The translations under genes were made by a program, and so were the position numbers. Shown one piece after another: positions 1 to 7,757 of a DNA stretch of 10,901 nt (within the stretch, counting starts at the first letter, position 1; the number at the start of each line of letters is the position of its first letter). Under the pieces are notes generated by a model, which was not told the origin of the DNA, searched no databases, and worked only from the letters and a program-made list of their open reading frames with translations. Source of the stretch: Ettlia oleoabundans (taxonomy: Eukaryota > Chlorophyta > Chlorophyceae > Chlamydomonadales); NCBI GenBank assembly GCA_019693395.1, contig JAAMXP010002505.1, positions 1-10,901 of the forward strand. Reading direction: 5' to 3'.

Positions 1-128
1 GTGTGCGTCTGCGTGTATGCGTGTGTGTGCGTATATGGGGGCGTGTGTGCGCGTGCGTCTGCGTGTATGCGTGTGTGTGCGTATATGGGGGCGTGTGTGC
101 GCGTGCGTCTGCGTGTATGCGTGTGTGT
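1..128. repeat. 50-bp GT-rich minisatellite, about 2.6 copies
   Basis: The sequence repeats with an exact 50-bp period: the motif GCGTCTGCGTGTATGCG begins at 5, 55 and 105. The unit is almost entirely alternating purine-pyrimidine (GT, GC, AT steps), a composition known to favour Z-DNA. Copies are essentially identical over the visible length, so expansion is probably recent. The array starts at or before the left edge, so the full copy number is unknown. The minus strand has no stop codon in the frame that continues from the TPR-like gene to its right. Confidence 0.93.
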
Positions 129-345
129 GGTGGTGGGGTGAAGTGTTTTTGTGTGCATGTTTGTAAGCGTGGGCATGCCTGCCTGTGTGGTGTGGAGGCA
201 CGATTTTGAAGGATCGCCGTCTGTCTCACGCAGGCAGCCAGCCCAACTACCCCACAAACCACAAGTAAGCTCCGCTCCCCGCTCAACAATCGCCAACCGG
301 CCTGCAAGCTTGCATTGCACCATCGACCACCCTCCACCCTTGCTC

Positions 346-474
346 CAACCACTCATCAGCTGTGCCGCCTTGAATGCGGCCGCGTTGCCGCCCATGTGCC
401 TTTTGTCACCACCACACATCACCACCACCCACATACAACCACTCACCAGCTGGGCCGCCTTGAACGCCTCCGCG
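346..474. repeat. 90-bp-offset partial duplication of an exon end
   Basis: The segment beginning CAACCACTCACCAGCTG at 436 recurs as CAACCACTCATCAGCTG at 346 and stays similar through GCCGCCTTGAA. On the minus strand both encode AFKAAQL. The right copy is followed by a GTGAGT donor, while the left copy has ATGAGT. The 90-bp offset is a multiple of three, so both copies lie in one open frame. The duplicate may be an in-frame coding repeat or a dead copy of an exon end. Confidence 0.7.
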
Positions 475-1579
475 TCCCTGCCCTGCGCCAGAGACCCCCG
501 TGCTTGTATGCACTCAGCCTGCAGCTCCACTTCAGCCATCAGCAACGCCTGAGCCGCAGAGCTGGGCTGGGCGTCGGAGGCGGCGGTGGCGGCCTTGCGG
601 GCTAAGTCGGTCACTTCAGGCTGCAGGGATGTTTGGGGGTGGGGGTTCATACTGGTATGTGCGTGCATGCGCAGGTAGTGACAGATGGTCGCGCACAAAC
701 AATGAACAGTGACATGGCGAGCAGGTGCCACTTAGCGCTGGCCCTCAACAAGTGTCATGTGGCACAACCAGCTGACCATGGGTCCTTTTTTTGGGGAATC
801 CTTGCACTAAGAACCAGGGACTCCATATGCTATGAACCTGTAAATCCATACACCATGCAAATTGAGTGACGCACCCAGTGGTTCCTGTCAGCCTCGATTT
901 CTGCCTGCGCCAGGTAGAGCCTGCAAGTGTTCGGAGAACAGAACCCATAAGGTGAGTATGATACGTGCCAAGCAGATCCCGCAAGTGGTGGGGAAACAAG
1001 AGCTCCCCTAAGGTGGGGAAAGCACAAGCATGGTGCAGGCAAGGCACACTACATCAATCCTAGCAGCAGCTGGCCCCATGCACCACCCCCCCACCTGCCG
1101 GCATCTGGCCCTGTGTTCATGTATTGCAGCCCCGATTTGAGCACATCAATGGCCTGCTCTCGGTTACCCTGTAGAAAGGGGGTTGTTGGGTGCTGGCCGG
1201 AAGGTGGGCCAAGCGCAGTGGTACGGTTGACATCACCATGGTTCCACCCACGCGTGAAGCCACGCTGCTCATTACAGTGCTGGCAGGACAGGCAAGCAGC
1301 TGCTGCTGCACCTTGAAGTGTTCTCGTGCGTAAGAAATCATCTCGCCTGCGCAGAAAGGAATGGATCGACAGGGCGGCAGTAGTTGGCGGCAACCGCGGC
1401 GGCGCCCAACCGCAGCTTGCCACGCTGCCGCCTCCTGTCAAGGGCAAACAGCATCGCCGCCGGTGCGGCGCTACCCGTGATCACGCCTCACCTACTACAT
1501 CCCCACTGGCTGCAGCTGAAACGCAGCGCAGCTGGCGGGCCAGGCCACCGAAGGCTTGAACTCGCGTCAGCTGCGCCAT
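447..1579 (-). CDS. TPR-like helical protein with organelle presequence (5' five exons)
   Basis: I do not recognise the protein family. Five minus-strand exons join in phase: 1579-1492, 1346-1276, 1168-1095, 920-875 and 620-447, with GT-AG borders throughout, giving 151 residues. The start MAQLTRVQAFGGLARQL is rich in Arg and Ala and has no acidic residue for about 25 residues, which is typical of a mitochondrial (or plastid) presequence. The rest is helical and TPR-like: REQAIDVLKSGLQY (about 56-69), LYLAQAEIEADRNHW plus PEVTDLARKAA (79-104), and ALLMAEVELQAE to AEAFKAAQL (118-151). Spacing of small and large residues fits three degenerate TPR units. The exon-5 donor (GTGAGT at 446) is a good consensus but no convincing sixth exon was found. 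The same frame stays open to position 1, so the C-terminus is unresolved. ATG 1579 is the first Met after an in-frame stop near 1658. It is divergent from the CoA-binding gene. Function unknown; a scaffold or assembly role is only a guess from the fold. Confidence 0.75.
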
Positions 1580-1592
1580 CCCCGCAGTCTCG

Positions 1593-3458
1593 ATGGTTGA
1601 TACACCTGTTGCAGATAGCTCGCATTCAAGCTGTCGGGCGTTCTCGTCCAAGGGCGCCTACATGGCACCAGCACATTTAGGTGAGTGGGAGCACTGGGGC
1701 AGCGCCATGCAGTGTCGATTTATAACTGTGCCGCAGGGTTTGCGATGCCCAGCATCAATGGTGCGTGGCGCTACGGTCTTGACCTGCAAACCCTTGTCGC
1801 CTTGCCTGACTAGAAGTCTCGGTGTTCGACCATTAACGGTCATGTCGTCACAGAACATCGTCACGTCACCCCAAGAAGCGCAAAAGGTGACGAGTCAGTC
1901 AACTGGGCTGCCGCCCGGCTGCTGCCGCTGTTGCCGTGAGGCCACCCCTCGACCCTGTGCCTGAAGCTCACGTGCTGGGCCCTGTGATCGTTTTTGCGTC
2001 ACTTAAGCAACCTTTCTCCCGTGGCATGACAGTGGTGCTCAACTTGCTGCACATTCATCGACACACAGATAGCCATCCAAGCCAAAACGGTGGCGGTGCT
2101 GGGCATCAAGACTGAATCGCAAGCCAGCCAGCCCGCCTTCTTTGTGCCAGAGTAAGCAGTATTAAACGAGGTGGTTCAAGAAAAGCTATCTGGGCGCCTA
2201 GCCTTGTGCAAACTAGTGGGATGATTGGAAAGCGGCACGCATGTTACTCATCCTGCGAACCTGACCACCCCCACCTACTCATCCACTTGGGCATCCCCTG
2301 GCCTTCCCTGCTGCAGGTACTTGCAGAGCGTGGGGGTGGACATCATCCCAGTGCCAGGTGCGCAGGTGGCCGCCGTCTCTGCCAGGCTGAAAAGTGGGCG
2401 GCAGGGCCTTCAGCAATTAGCAGACAAAAAAGCTGGCAGCAGGTGCTTGATGCTCTTGATGTGAAGCATGTTTGGTCCAAGCTGCAGCGTCTGTAGGGGC
2501 AGAGGACTGCGAGGCATGTGTCTTAGGCAACATATGACGTAGGGCATGCCAGGGCAGTCAGGCTAAGCCCAGCTGCTGGATCTCGACCACACATCTGACC
2601 AGAGCGGAGATCTCTTGCACTCTGTGCCCGTCCTTGCTCTTCTTGTAACCATGCCGGCTCCCAGCTTACCCCACTGTGAAAATGCCATGCCTCGCTACCC
2701 ACCCTACTCCTCTTTGACCGCCTGTCCTGCTGCATGCACTGCTGTACTGCAGTGTACTACCCTGATGTGAAGGAGATACTGGGGAAGCCTGTGGTGCGGG
2801 AACTCAAGCGGATTGACCGGCATGTGGATATCTTGGATGTGTTCCGCCGCCCGGTGGATCTGCCGCAGGTGGGTGCTGCAGGTTGGGTGGTGCAGGTGGG
2901 GTGGCACAGGTCGCTGTTGCAGATGGGGTGCACAGGTGGGTGCTGCAGATAAATGTTGGTGAGTGGGTGCTGCAGGTGGGCGCTGCATCTGGGAGGTGGG
3001 GGGTACAGGTTGATGCTGCACGTGGGGCGCCGCACTTGGGTGTGGCAGTCGGGTGCTGCAACTGCCCCACACCTTCAAACCCTGCTTTGTGCAGCACTTG
3101 GACGACATCTTAGCTCTGAAGCCCGACTGTGTGTGGCTACAAAGTGGCATCAGGTGCGGCAACCGGCCTTGCTAACAATGTGCGGTAAGCTGCCAACCGC
3201 TCTGCCTATTTCATTTCAAACCAGCTAGGCGCCTGGCTTCCTTTCGCTCACACTTTGATGGGGAGCTGTGAGTTCATGACTGGTACTTCGCCTCAGACCC
3301 ACGCTCGGTACTTTATTGACTCCATCCCACTCCCCCCCTGTCTCCGGTGCAGCCACCCCGAGTTTGAGGAGAAGGTGGCAGCAGCCGGCATCAAGGTGGT
3401 GCCCAGCCGCTGCCTCAAGGTGGACAGAGCAGCAGCCGGAGGCCGCAGCGCCCTGTAA
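1593..3458 (+). CDS. CoA-binding (YccU-like Rossmann) domain protein, seven exons
   Basis: Exons 1593-1680, 1737-1760, 2073-2151, 2317-2357, 2753-2868, 3095-3153 and 3353-3458 join in phase to 513 nt, encoding 170 residues ending RSAL-stop. The last five exons are firm. They carry the family's ordered signatures: KTVAVLGIK (42-50, first beta strand and Gly turn), QPAFFVPEYLQSVG (57-70), VDIIPVPVYYPDV (71-83), EILGKPV (85-91), VDILDVFRRPVDLP (102-115), VWLQSGI (129-135), HPEFEEKVAAAGIKVV (137-152) and SRCLKV (154-159). Bacterial relatives are about 140 residues and bind CoA in a Rossmann fold; their cellular role is poorly defined. The first two exons are tentative. They keep phase 1-1-1 but need a 56-nt intron and a 24-nt exon. 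They would add an N-terminus with CRAFSSKGAYMAPAHLG, where RAFSS resembles a mitochondrial cleavage motif although D3 and D8 are unusual in a presequence. An alternative start is ATG 1745 (MPSIN...). The TAA stop overlaps a TGTAA motif. Confidence 0.87.
2869..3062 (+). repeat. Degenerate CTGCAGGTGGG minisatellite inside an intron
   Basis: The intron between the RRPVDLPQ exon and the HLDDILAL exon is largely made of imperfect copies of a roughly 13-30 nt unit around GTGGGTGCTGCAG. Good copies begin near 2869, 2937, 2965 and 2977, with decayed ones between. The unit joins a 3' splice-site core (CTGCAG) to a 5' splice-site core (GTGGGT), so it looks propagated from the exon-4 donor, CCGCAG|GTGGGT. 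No coding is evident. Confidence 0.65.
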
Positions 3459-3791
3459 CCGTGTGTTTTGGCACTGCACATGACAGCTAGGGCTCTAGAG
3501 GCCACCCTTCAACCGTTCTTGCCTTTTCCTTTCGTGCATCACTGTGAGCTCCCTTTCATCTGCATCCATTCTTCAGGAGTAAGTATGCGCTTATCGTAAC
3601 ACATTGTAGTTGTGCCGCCACGCAGTGTTGCTTGACAAGGTCGTGTGTAGCCGTGTGTGACCTCATGCGTGCCCTCGTGTGCAAGCCTGTGATGGCTCAA
3701 GCATGGGTGTAAAATCTGCGAGCATGTTTGGTTCCGCATCTGCACTTTTGCCTGTTTGGTTGCCCATTCCCTTGCTCCCTTGTCATCACAG
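3459..3791 (+). other. Gene-poor stretch downstream of the CoA-binding gene
   Basis: This is presumably 3' UTR and/or an intron. A TGTAA signal lies at 3708-3712. A short frame from ATG 3480 reads MTARALEATLQPF and reaches a possible donor, GGA|GTAAGT, at 3579. That frame could be spliced in phase 0 to the exon-like segment at 3792, but it resembles no family I know. I see no RNA gene or mobile element. Confidence 0.4.
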
Positions 3792-3974
3792 CCTGACCCC
3801 ATTTACAGGGACTTTAGGCTCGCAGACAGCCCGCCAACCCGCTTTGTCTATTCCTGGGTGCTGCATGAACTCCTAAGGCGGCAGCAGCAGCACCGCCATA
3901 AGATTGACCAGGCCTATGGGCGCCAGGTTATAGCCAGTCACTTGGGAGCACCGCCCTTGTGTAACCCATGTTGA
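3792..3974 (+). CDS. Exon-like segment, product unknown
   Basis: An open frame follows two possible acceptors: CATCACAG before 3792 and ATTTACAG before 3809. It reads PDPIYRDFRLADSPPTRF, then VYSWVLHELLRRQQQ and HKIDQAYGRQ, and ends in TGA at 3972-3974. The mix of charged and hydrophobic residues looks coding. TGTAA at 3983-3987 would give a normal 3' end. Two owners are possible. A separate small gene could start near 3480. Alternatively, an alternative C-terminus of the CoA-binding protein could arise if the donor CT|GTAACC at 3455 is used: it splices in phase to 3810, replacing the stop with Leu-Asp-Phe-Arg. I do not recognise the sequence, and chance cannot be excluded. Confidence 0.35.
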   Translation, partial: PDPIYRDFRLADSPPTRFVYSWVLHELLRRQQQHRHKIDQAYGRQVIASHLGAPPLCNPC

Positions 3975-3982
3975 TGCTGTGG

Positions 3983-3987
3983 TGTAA
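3983..3987 (+). terminator. TGTAA polyadenylation signal
   Basis: TGTAA, the chlorophyte polyadenylation signal, lies 9 nt after the TGA closing the 3792-3974 segment; another copy is at 3960-3964. It could end the transcript of the CoA-binding gene or of a separate small gene. The downstream ELIP promoter repeat starts about 30 nt later. Confidence 0.45.
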
Positions 3988-4207
3988 CGCTCTTTCATTT
4001 GATGAGGTTTGCAGACCCGCCAAGAGGAGGGTACTTTGCAGGGCCCTGCCATGGCATGTGGCAGCTGGCCTGACCAGAACGGCACGGTGCCTTTGAGTAA
4101 TGCTGCTCAACCGGGCGATTGACTATCAAAGAAGAAGCTCACAATATTATTCCAAGGTGTGAAGCACTCAGTGGCGCAACAGTGAACGGCTCCTGTCGGG
4201 CAGCTGC

Positions 4208-4217
4208 TGACATGTCA
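4208..4217 (+). promoter_or_regulatory. TGACATGTCA element, ELIP copy A
   Basis: A perfect 10-bp palindrome sits in the conserved block CTGTCGGGCAGC...TGACATGTCA, 127 bp upstream of the TATATAA box. The aligned site in copy B is TGACGTGTCA at the same 127-bp distance. Conservation of sequence and spacing suggests a transcription factor site. The copy B form contains TGACGTG, a recognised bZIP-type core; copy A lacks the ACGT core. Confidence 0.55.
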
Positions 4218-4334
4218 GGCGGAGGATGAATGGTGGAGGATGAGGCAGCATTAATTTGTTGATTGCGTGCAAGTTCCATGCAAGTATGATGTAGCTGCCT
4301 AGCTGATTTTTCCAGCGGCTGCAAGGGGGCTTGG

Positions 4335-4341
4335 TATATAA
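4335..4341 (+). promoter_or_regulatory. TATA box, ELIP copy A
   Basis: TATATAA lies 115 bp upstream of the ATG, within GGGGGCTTGGTATATAA, and aligns with TATATAA at 7885 in copy B. Transcription would be expected to start near 4365, giving an 85-nt leader. The leader ends in CACAACACACC just before the ATG, as in copy B. Confidence 0.8.
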
Positions 4342-4449
4342 ACCTACCCGAGCCCCCGTTGCAGCAGTTCTCCGCTTTGCTCTACCTACCCAATCGATAC
4401 AAGCTTCTGCCCACGCATACACACACTTGCTGCAACACCACAACACACC

Positions 4450-5730
4450 ATGATCGCGGCACTGGCTCCCTCCTGCACTGCCTTCCGCGGCGTTTCCCTG
4501 GCTCGCAACGCCAACACCCAGCAGCGCGTCGCAGCCCGCCGCCCCGTCCGCCTGGTGAGTGTAGCCCTGCAGCAAGACTGGCATAGGCATGGGCTGGGCA
4601 CTGGGCTGGCCAGCTATGTCTCACACGCCCCCAGCCCCCAGCCCCAGTCGGCCTGCCTTCCTGTAGTGGGTTTATAGCCTTTATTGAGGCGGGGTGGATC
4701 AAGCCGGGCACCCGCAGCCCTTGCAAGCAGCATTTCTTGCAAACTGGCAGCAGAAGCTGTCGTTGTAACCCAGCAGCTGTCGTACTGGCAATTCTGTTTA
4801 TTGCGGCCGCCCTTTCCTGATTGCCTGCAGGCACCCGTCCGCGCCGAGAAGAACGACTACTCCTCCGCCAACGACGAGAAGGCAAAGGACCCGGTGAGTG
4901 TTTGCAAGCAGAATGGTAGCCAGTCAAAAGAGGTGGTGCGGTGGTGACACCCCCCCCCCCCATCCTGCTGTCAGTTCTGCATGCGTTGCAGCCTCAGGAT
5001 GTGCCCCTCTTTGCTTTGCCAGCCTTTCCGACAATGCTCCGTAAGTTGGATTCACTCCCCTTTCCTCGGGTCCATTGATCGTGTTTGCTCCTCGGCTTTC
5101 CCACCCCCTTTGCTGTCATCACTCTATCAACTCGTTCATTTCTGCTTTCTTCTGCCCCGCAGTCCATCAACCCCGCACAGTGGACCCGCACCCAGGAGGT
5201 GTCCAACGGCCGTGCTGCCATTGCTGGCCTGATCTCCGCCTTCATTGCTGAGAAGGTGGTGGGCACCTCCGCCTTTGACCAGCTGTTTGGCTCCTCCCCC
5301 GGCTACCCATGGGCCAAGCCCCTCTTCTTTGCAGTGGTGCTGTTCTTCATTGCTGTCACCAGCAGTGGTGAGTCATATATCTCTCCCGGATTTTATATTT
5401 TGTATGTAGTGTTGCAGCGTGCTGTGTGGTTTTTGTATGTAGTGTTGCAGATACTGTGTGATTTTGACCTTTGCGTCACTGATGGTTAGCGGGTTGGAGG
5501 CCGTCCTAGCCTTTTGTCCTTGGCCGTTGGTGACACGTTTCCGCTCATCCCATCCTCCTTGCCTCCGCTGTGCAGAGCGCTTTGGCACTGACAGGCAGCC
5601 CATCAGCGGCAACCCCCAGGCCTCCCCCTTCCCCCCTGAGCTGCGCCTGAACGCCGGCCGTGCCGCCATGGTGGGCTTTGCGGCCCTCATGGTGTATGAG
5701 AAGCTCTACAACACCGCCTTCTTTGCGTAA
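4450..5730 (+). CDS. ELIP/Cbr-like three-helix chlorophyll-binding protein, copy A
   Basis: Early light-induced proteins sit in the thylakoid membrane and bind chlorophyll and carotenoid during light or other stress, which is thought to limit photo-oxidation. Exons 4450-4554, 4831-4893, 5163-5367 and 5576-5730 join in phase to 175 residues, a normal ELIP length (Dunaliella Cbr-type). Residues 1 to about 41 are a Ser/Ala/Arg-rich plastid transit peptide starting MIAALAPSCTAFRG, with VRA before EK as the likely cleavage site. Helix 1 (about 68-90) carries the LHC motif EVSNGRAAIAG, where Glu and Asn are the expected pigment ligands and Arg the ion-pair partner. Helix 2 (about 106-122) is WAKPLFFAVVLFFIAV. 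Helix 3 (about 146-168) is ELRLNAGRAAMVGFAALMVYE. Glu125 is split across intron 3. It could instead be called a generic LHC-like protein, but length and three helices favour ELIP. It has its own TATA promoter; light/stress induction is inferred from the family. Confidence 0.9.
5398..5450 (+). repeat. 33-bp tandem repeat in intron 3 of ELIP copy A
   Basis: TTTTGTATGTAGTGTTGCAG occurs at 5398-5417 and again identically at 5431-5450, and the following bases (TGTGTG, then TTTT) are also similar. Each unit ends in a plausible 3' splice site, TGTTGCAG, but the authentic exon begins later at 5576. The repeat is absent from intron 3 of copy B, so it arose after the gene duplication. Confidence 0.8.
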
Positions 5731-5767
5731 GCTTAGGGTGGAAAAAACAGCTTTACTGGAGCAGATT

Positions 5768-5772
5768 TGTAA
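5768..5772 (+). terminator. TGTAA polyadenylation signal, ELIP copy A
   Basis: The first TGTAA after the stop is 38 nt downstream, within GATTTGTAAGC. A second lies close to the pattern at 5949. Cleavage would normally follow within about 10-20 nt. No equivalent is found at this distance in copy B. Confidence 0.5.
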
Positions 5773-6080
5773 GCATGTACCCTACAGTTGTGTACAAATG
5801 TACGCCTTGATGCAACTCGCCTGTGCATGAGGAAATACAGAATAATTGTTTGTGCTTTTTCAATTGCGGGCTGAGCACTGAACCATTTTTTCTTGGCCTG
5901 CCTGTCTCCTTAAGAGCTTACCTCGGTTTCCTTAAGCCTGGGAGTTGTAATTGGCAACATTGAACATACTGGCAGGAAAAAGATGTGTAGACTTTGCAAA
6001 TAGTTGTCGCCTGACGGGTTTGGTGTTGTTGAGGTAGAATGACACACAAACTAATCAAGGGTGTTTACATAAGGGGCGTT
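5773..6080. other. AT-richer intergenic stretch, nothing identified
   Basis: This stretch between the ELIP copy A 3' end and the TATA box at 6081 is less GC-rich than its surroundings and has stop codons in all frames. I see no RNA gene, long repeat or convincing exon. Confidence 0.5.
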
Positions 6081-6090
6081 TATATAAAAA
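6081..6090 (+). promoter_or_regulatory. Possible TATA box, TATATAAAAA
   Basis: GGGGCGTTTATATAAAAACG is a strong TATA match and stands alone in this region. Transcription would start near 6110. The first ATG downstream is at 6209 and the next useful one at 6395. It may serve the putative gene described at 6395-7551. The 5' flank does not resemble the ELIP promoters. Confidence 0.4.
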
Positions 6091-6394
6091 CGTAGACTCT
6101 GTGACTTGCCCATTCTAACCGAGAACGGTGAAAATCCTGCCAACCAGCCTGCTTGGCAGAAGGTAAATACGGCGTAACCTATTCAGCGTCAAATAGGGGC
6201 TGCTTCAGCATGCTCAGCACGGCCCCGGAAACCGTGGGCGGCGTAGCAGCCTGCGTTCCTTTGTGCGTTGTGGCATTGTGCACAAAACCTGCAGCGGGCA
6301 TTCTGGCTGAGGTCCTCCCGGTGCCGCTGACAACCCCATCTTCGAAACCCCGCCTCCCTCGCAGCTGCACGCAGTGACACTGATAGTAGCAGCC

Positions 6395-7551
6395 ATGGTG
6401 CGGCTGCATCGGCGCAGCCGCGCGGGGAACGCCTTCCTCCATTAGAGGGCTTTTGCCACCGCACTTGTCAGCGGCACTGGCAGCGGCGCGGCGGCAGCAC
6501 CCATATTAGTACAGCGTGGGGAAAATCTACTGGTGTCAGATGGTGAGTGCTGGAGTTTTCACTCCCTTCACTGGCTCAGCCAGCAGCGCCTGTTGATTCA
6601 TTCAAATAGAACGCATCACACTTGAAACACGAGGAACAGGCTGCTGGCGGTCATGGCTGGCAGGCCCTGTCCACGCATCCTCCCTGCCCCCAAATCCTGC
6701 CGCGATGTCCCCAGCAGCAGCCAGGCCACCCTCCTCTGTTCCACACAGCATCAGCCCCCTGCATTGTCCTGCTGCCATTCACTGCTGCAAAATGCTGCAC
6801 AGCTCGCATTGTTGTTGCCCTTGCGCCACCTCAAAGTGGTGTCTTTGGCAGGCTTCATGCAAGGCAGCCATCAAGCAGTCAGCAACAGTAATCTGTGGTC
6901 AATACTGGCGGGTCATAGATCGAGGGTATCAGTCGGCATGCACGAGTGAGGCCCTGCGGGCGTCCATTTGAGGGTTGTAGGGAGGTACGGCTTCAGGGCG
7001 CCATCAACACGCCACACTCCCCTCTGCCCTGGTGTTATATCTGTTGTGCTCCGAAGCCGTTGCTATGCGCGGGAACCCAGGTTCACGCTTCCCTTGTGTG
7101 TTTGTGCGTGCTTTGTTTCTGCGCATGGTTCCTGGCCGCCGCGGGTTGCAACTTGAAAATGGTGCCCCGACGTGCGCACCATGCAATTTATGTCTGCTGG
7201 ACTGCCCTTCATTGTGGCTGCCGTGGGCGTTGGGCTGGACTGCGCAGGCTGCTGCAGCACCGGTGCTAGCACCGGTTTCTTCCATACCACTCTGTGCGGT
7301 GAAACATCACACTGGTGTCATGCATGGCTGGTGCGTGAACAACGAGAAATCAGTGTATACCAACTGCTGGATCGGATAAGGAGCCTAAACAACCAGGCAT
7401 CATGAGCAGGTTGGTTTTAACTCACTAAAGGCCCTTTGACGTGTGCAGTGCAGAAGAGGCGGAAGCGGCGGCAGCACCTGTCGCGCCAAATCGGCAAAAC
7501 GTTGTCATCCCGTCAGCTGCCCTTCCCATCGTGGTTGCGAGGGGCTTTTGA
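6395..7551 (+). CDS. Putative multi-exon gene between the ELIP copies, unassembled
   Basis: Exon-like pieces suggest a plus-strand gene, but I could not join all of them. The best is 6446-6542: after the acceptor CTTCCTCCATTAG it reads RAFATALVSGTGSG then APILVQRGENLLVSDG, and ends at a strong GTGAGT donor in phase 1. Segment 6852-6925 (GFMQGSHQAVSNSNL) follows in phase. Further open pieces are 7319-7405 (LVREQREISVYQLLDRIRSL) and 7450-7551 (AEEAEAAAAPVAPNRQ to LPIVVARGF-stop). ATG 6395 begins MVRLHRRSRAGNAFLH, which is presequence-like and in frame with RAFATA, but TAG at 6443 separates them. Either a 48-nt intron (6398-6445) removes the TAG together with most of that peptide, or the gene is broken. 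RAFATA resembles a mitochondrial targeting site. No family was recognised. It may be a real organelle protein gene, a decayed gene, or partly chance. Confidence 0.3.
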
Positions 7552-7757
7552 ACCTTTGTTGAAGAGTAATAAGGCACGCCAATGGGAGGGTACCTGGCAG
7601 GGCCCTGCCAAGGCATGCATGTGCTTGCCCTGCCGACCTGCGAATGTTGTTGCTGCACTGAAGCGCCTAACGCACTCAACGGCGCAATCGACACAGATAA
7701 TTCAAGATGGCAATGCCAGTAAGCGTAGCACTGTGTGACTTCTGTCGGGCAGCCAGG

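Larger units (their letters stand above)
4018..5730 (+). repeat. Tandem duplication unit, copy A (promoter plus ELIP-like gene)
   Basis: This unit matches 7575-9386 in order and spacing. Similarity starts near the GGAGGGTAC / CAGGGCCCTGCC block, runs through the promoter and 5' UTR, and ends at the stop codon. Exons and promoter elements are well conserved, while introns match only in patches and the 3' flanks do not match. The copies are direct repeats about 3.55 kb apart. Confidence 0.85.

Noticed and set aside
2704..3162. Pro/His/Thr-rich minus-strand frames over the CoA-binding gene
   Set aside because: They come from the antisense of an intronic minisatellite.
3454..3458. TGTAA overlapping the CoA-binding stop as the polyadenylation signal
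   Set aside because: It would leave almost no 3' UTR; later TGTAA copies at 3708, 3960 and 3983 are more likely.
4382..4963. A 193-codon minus-strand frame opposite ELIP copy A exons 1-2
   Set aside because: It is the complement of GC-rich coding sequence and has no family signature or splice support. A similar shadow occurs opposite copy B.
6179..6464. Minus-strand frames of 60-91 codons between the ELIP copies
   Set aside because: No splice signals or recognisable motifs; the plus strand reads better here.
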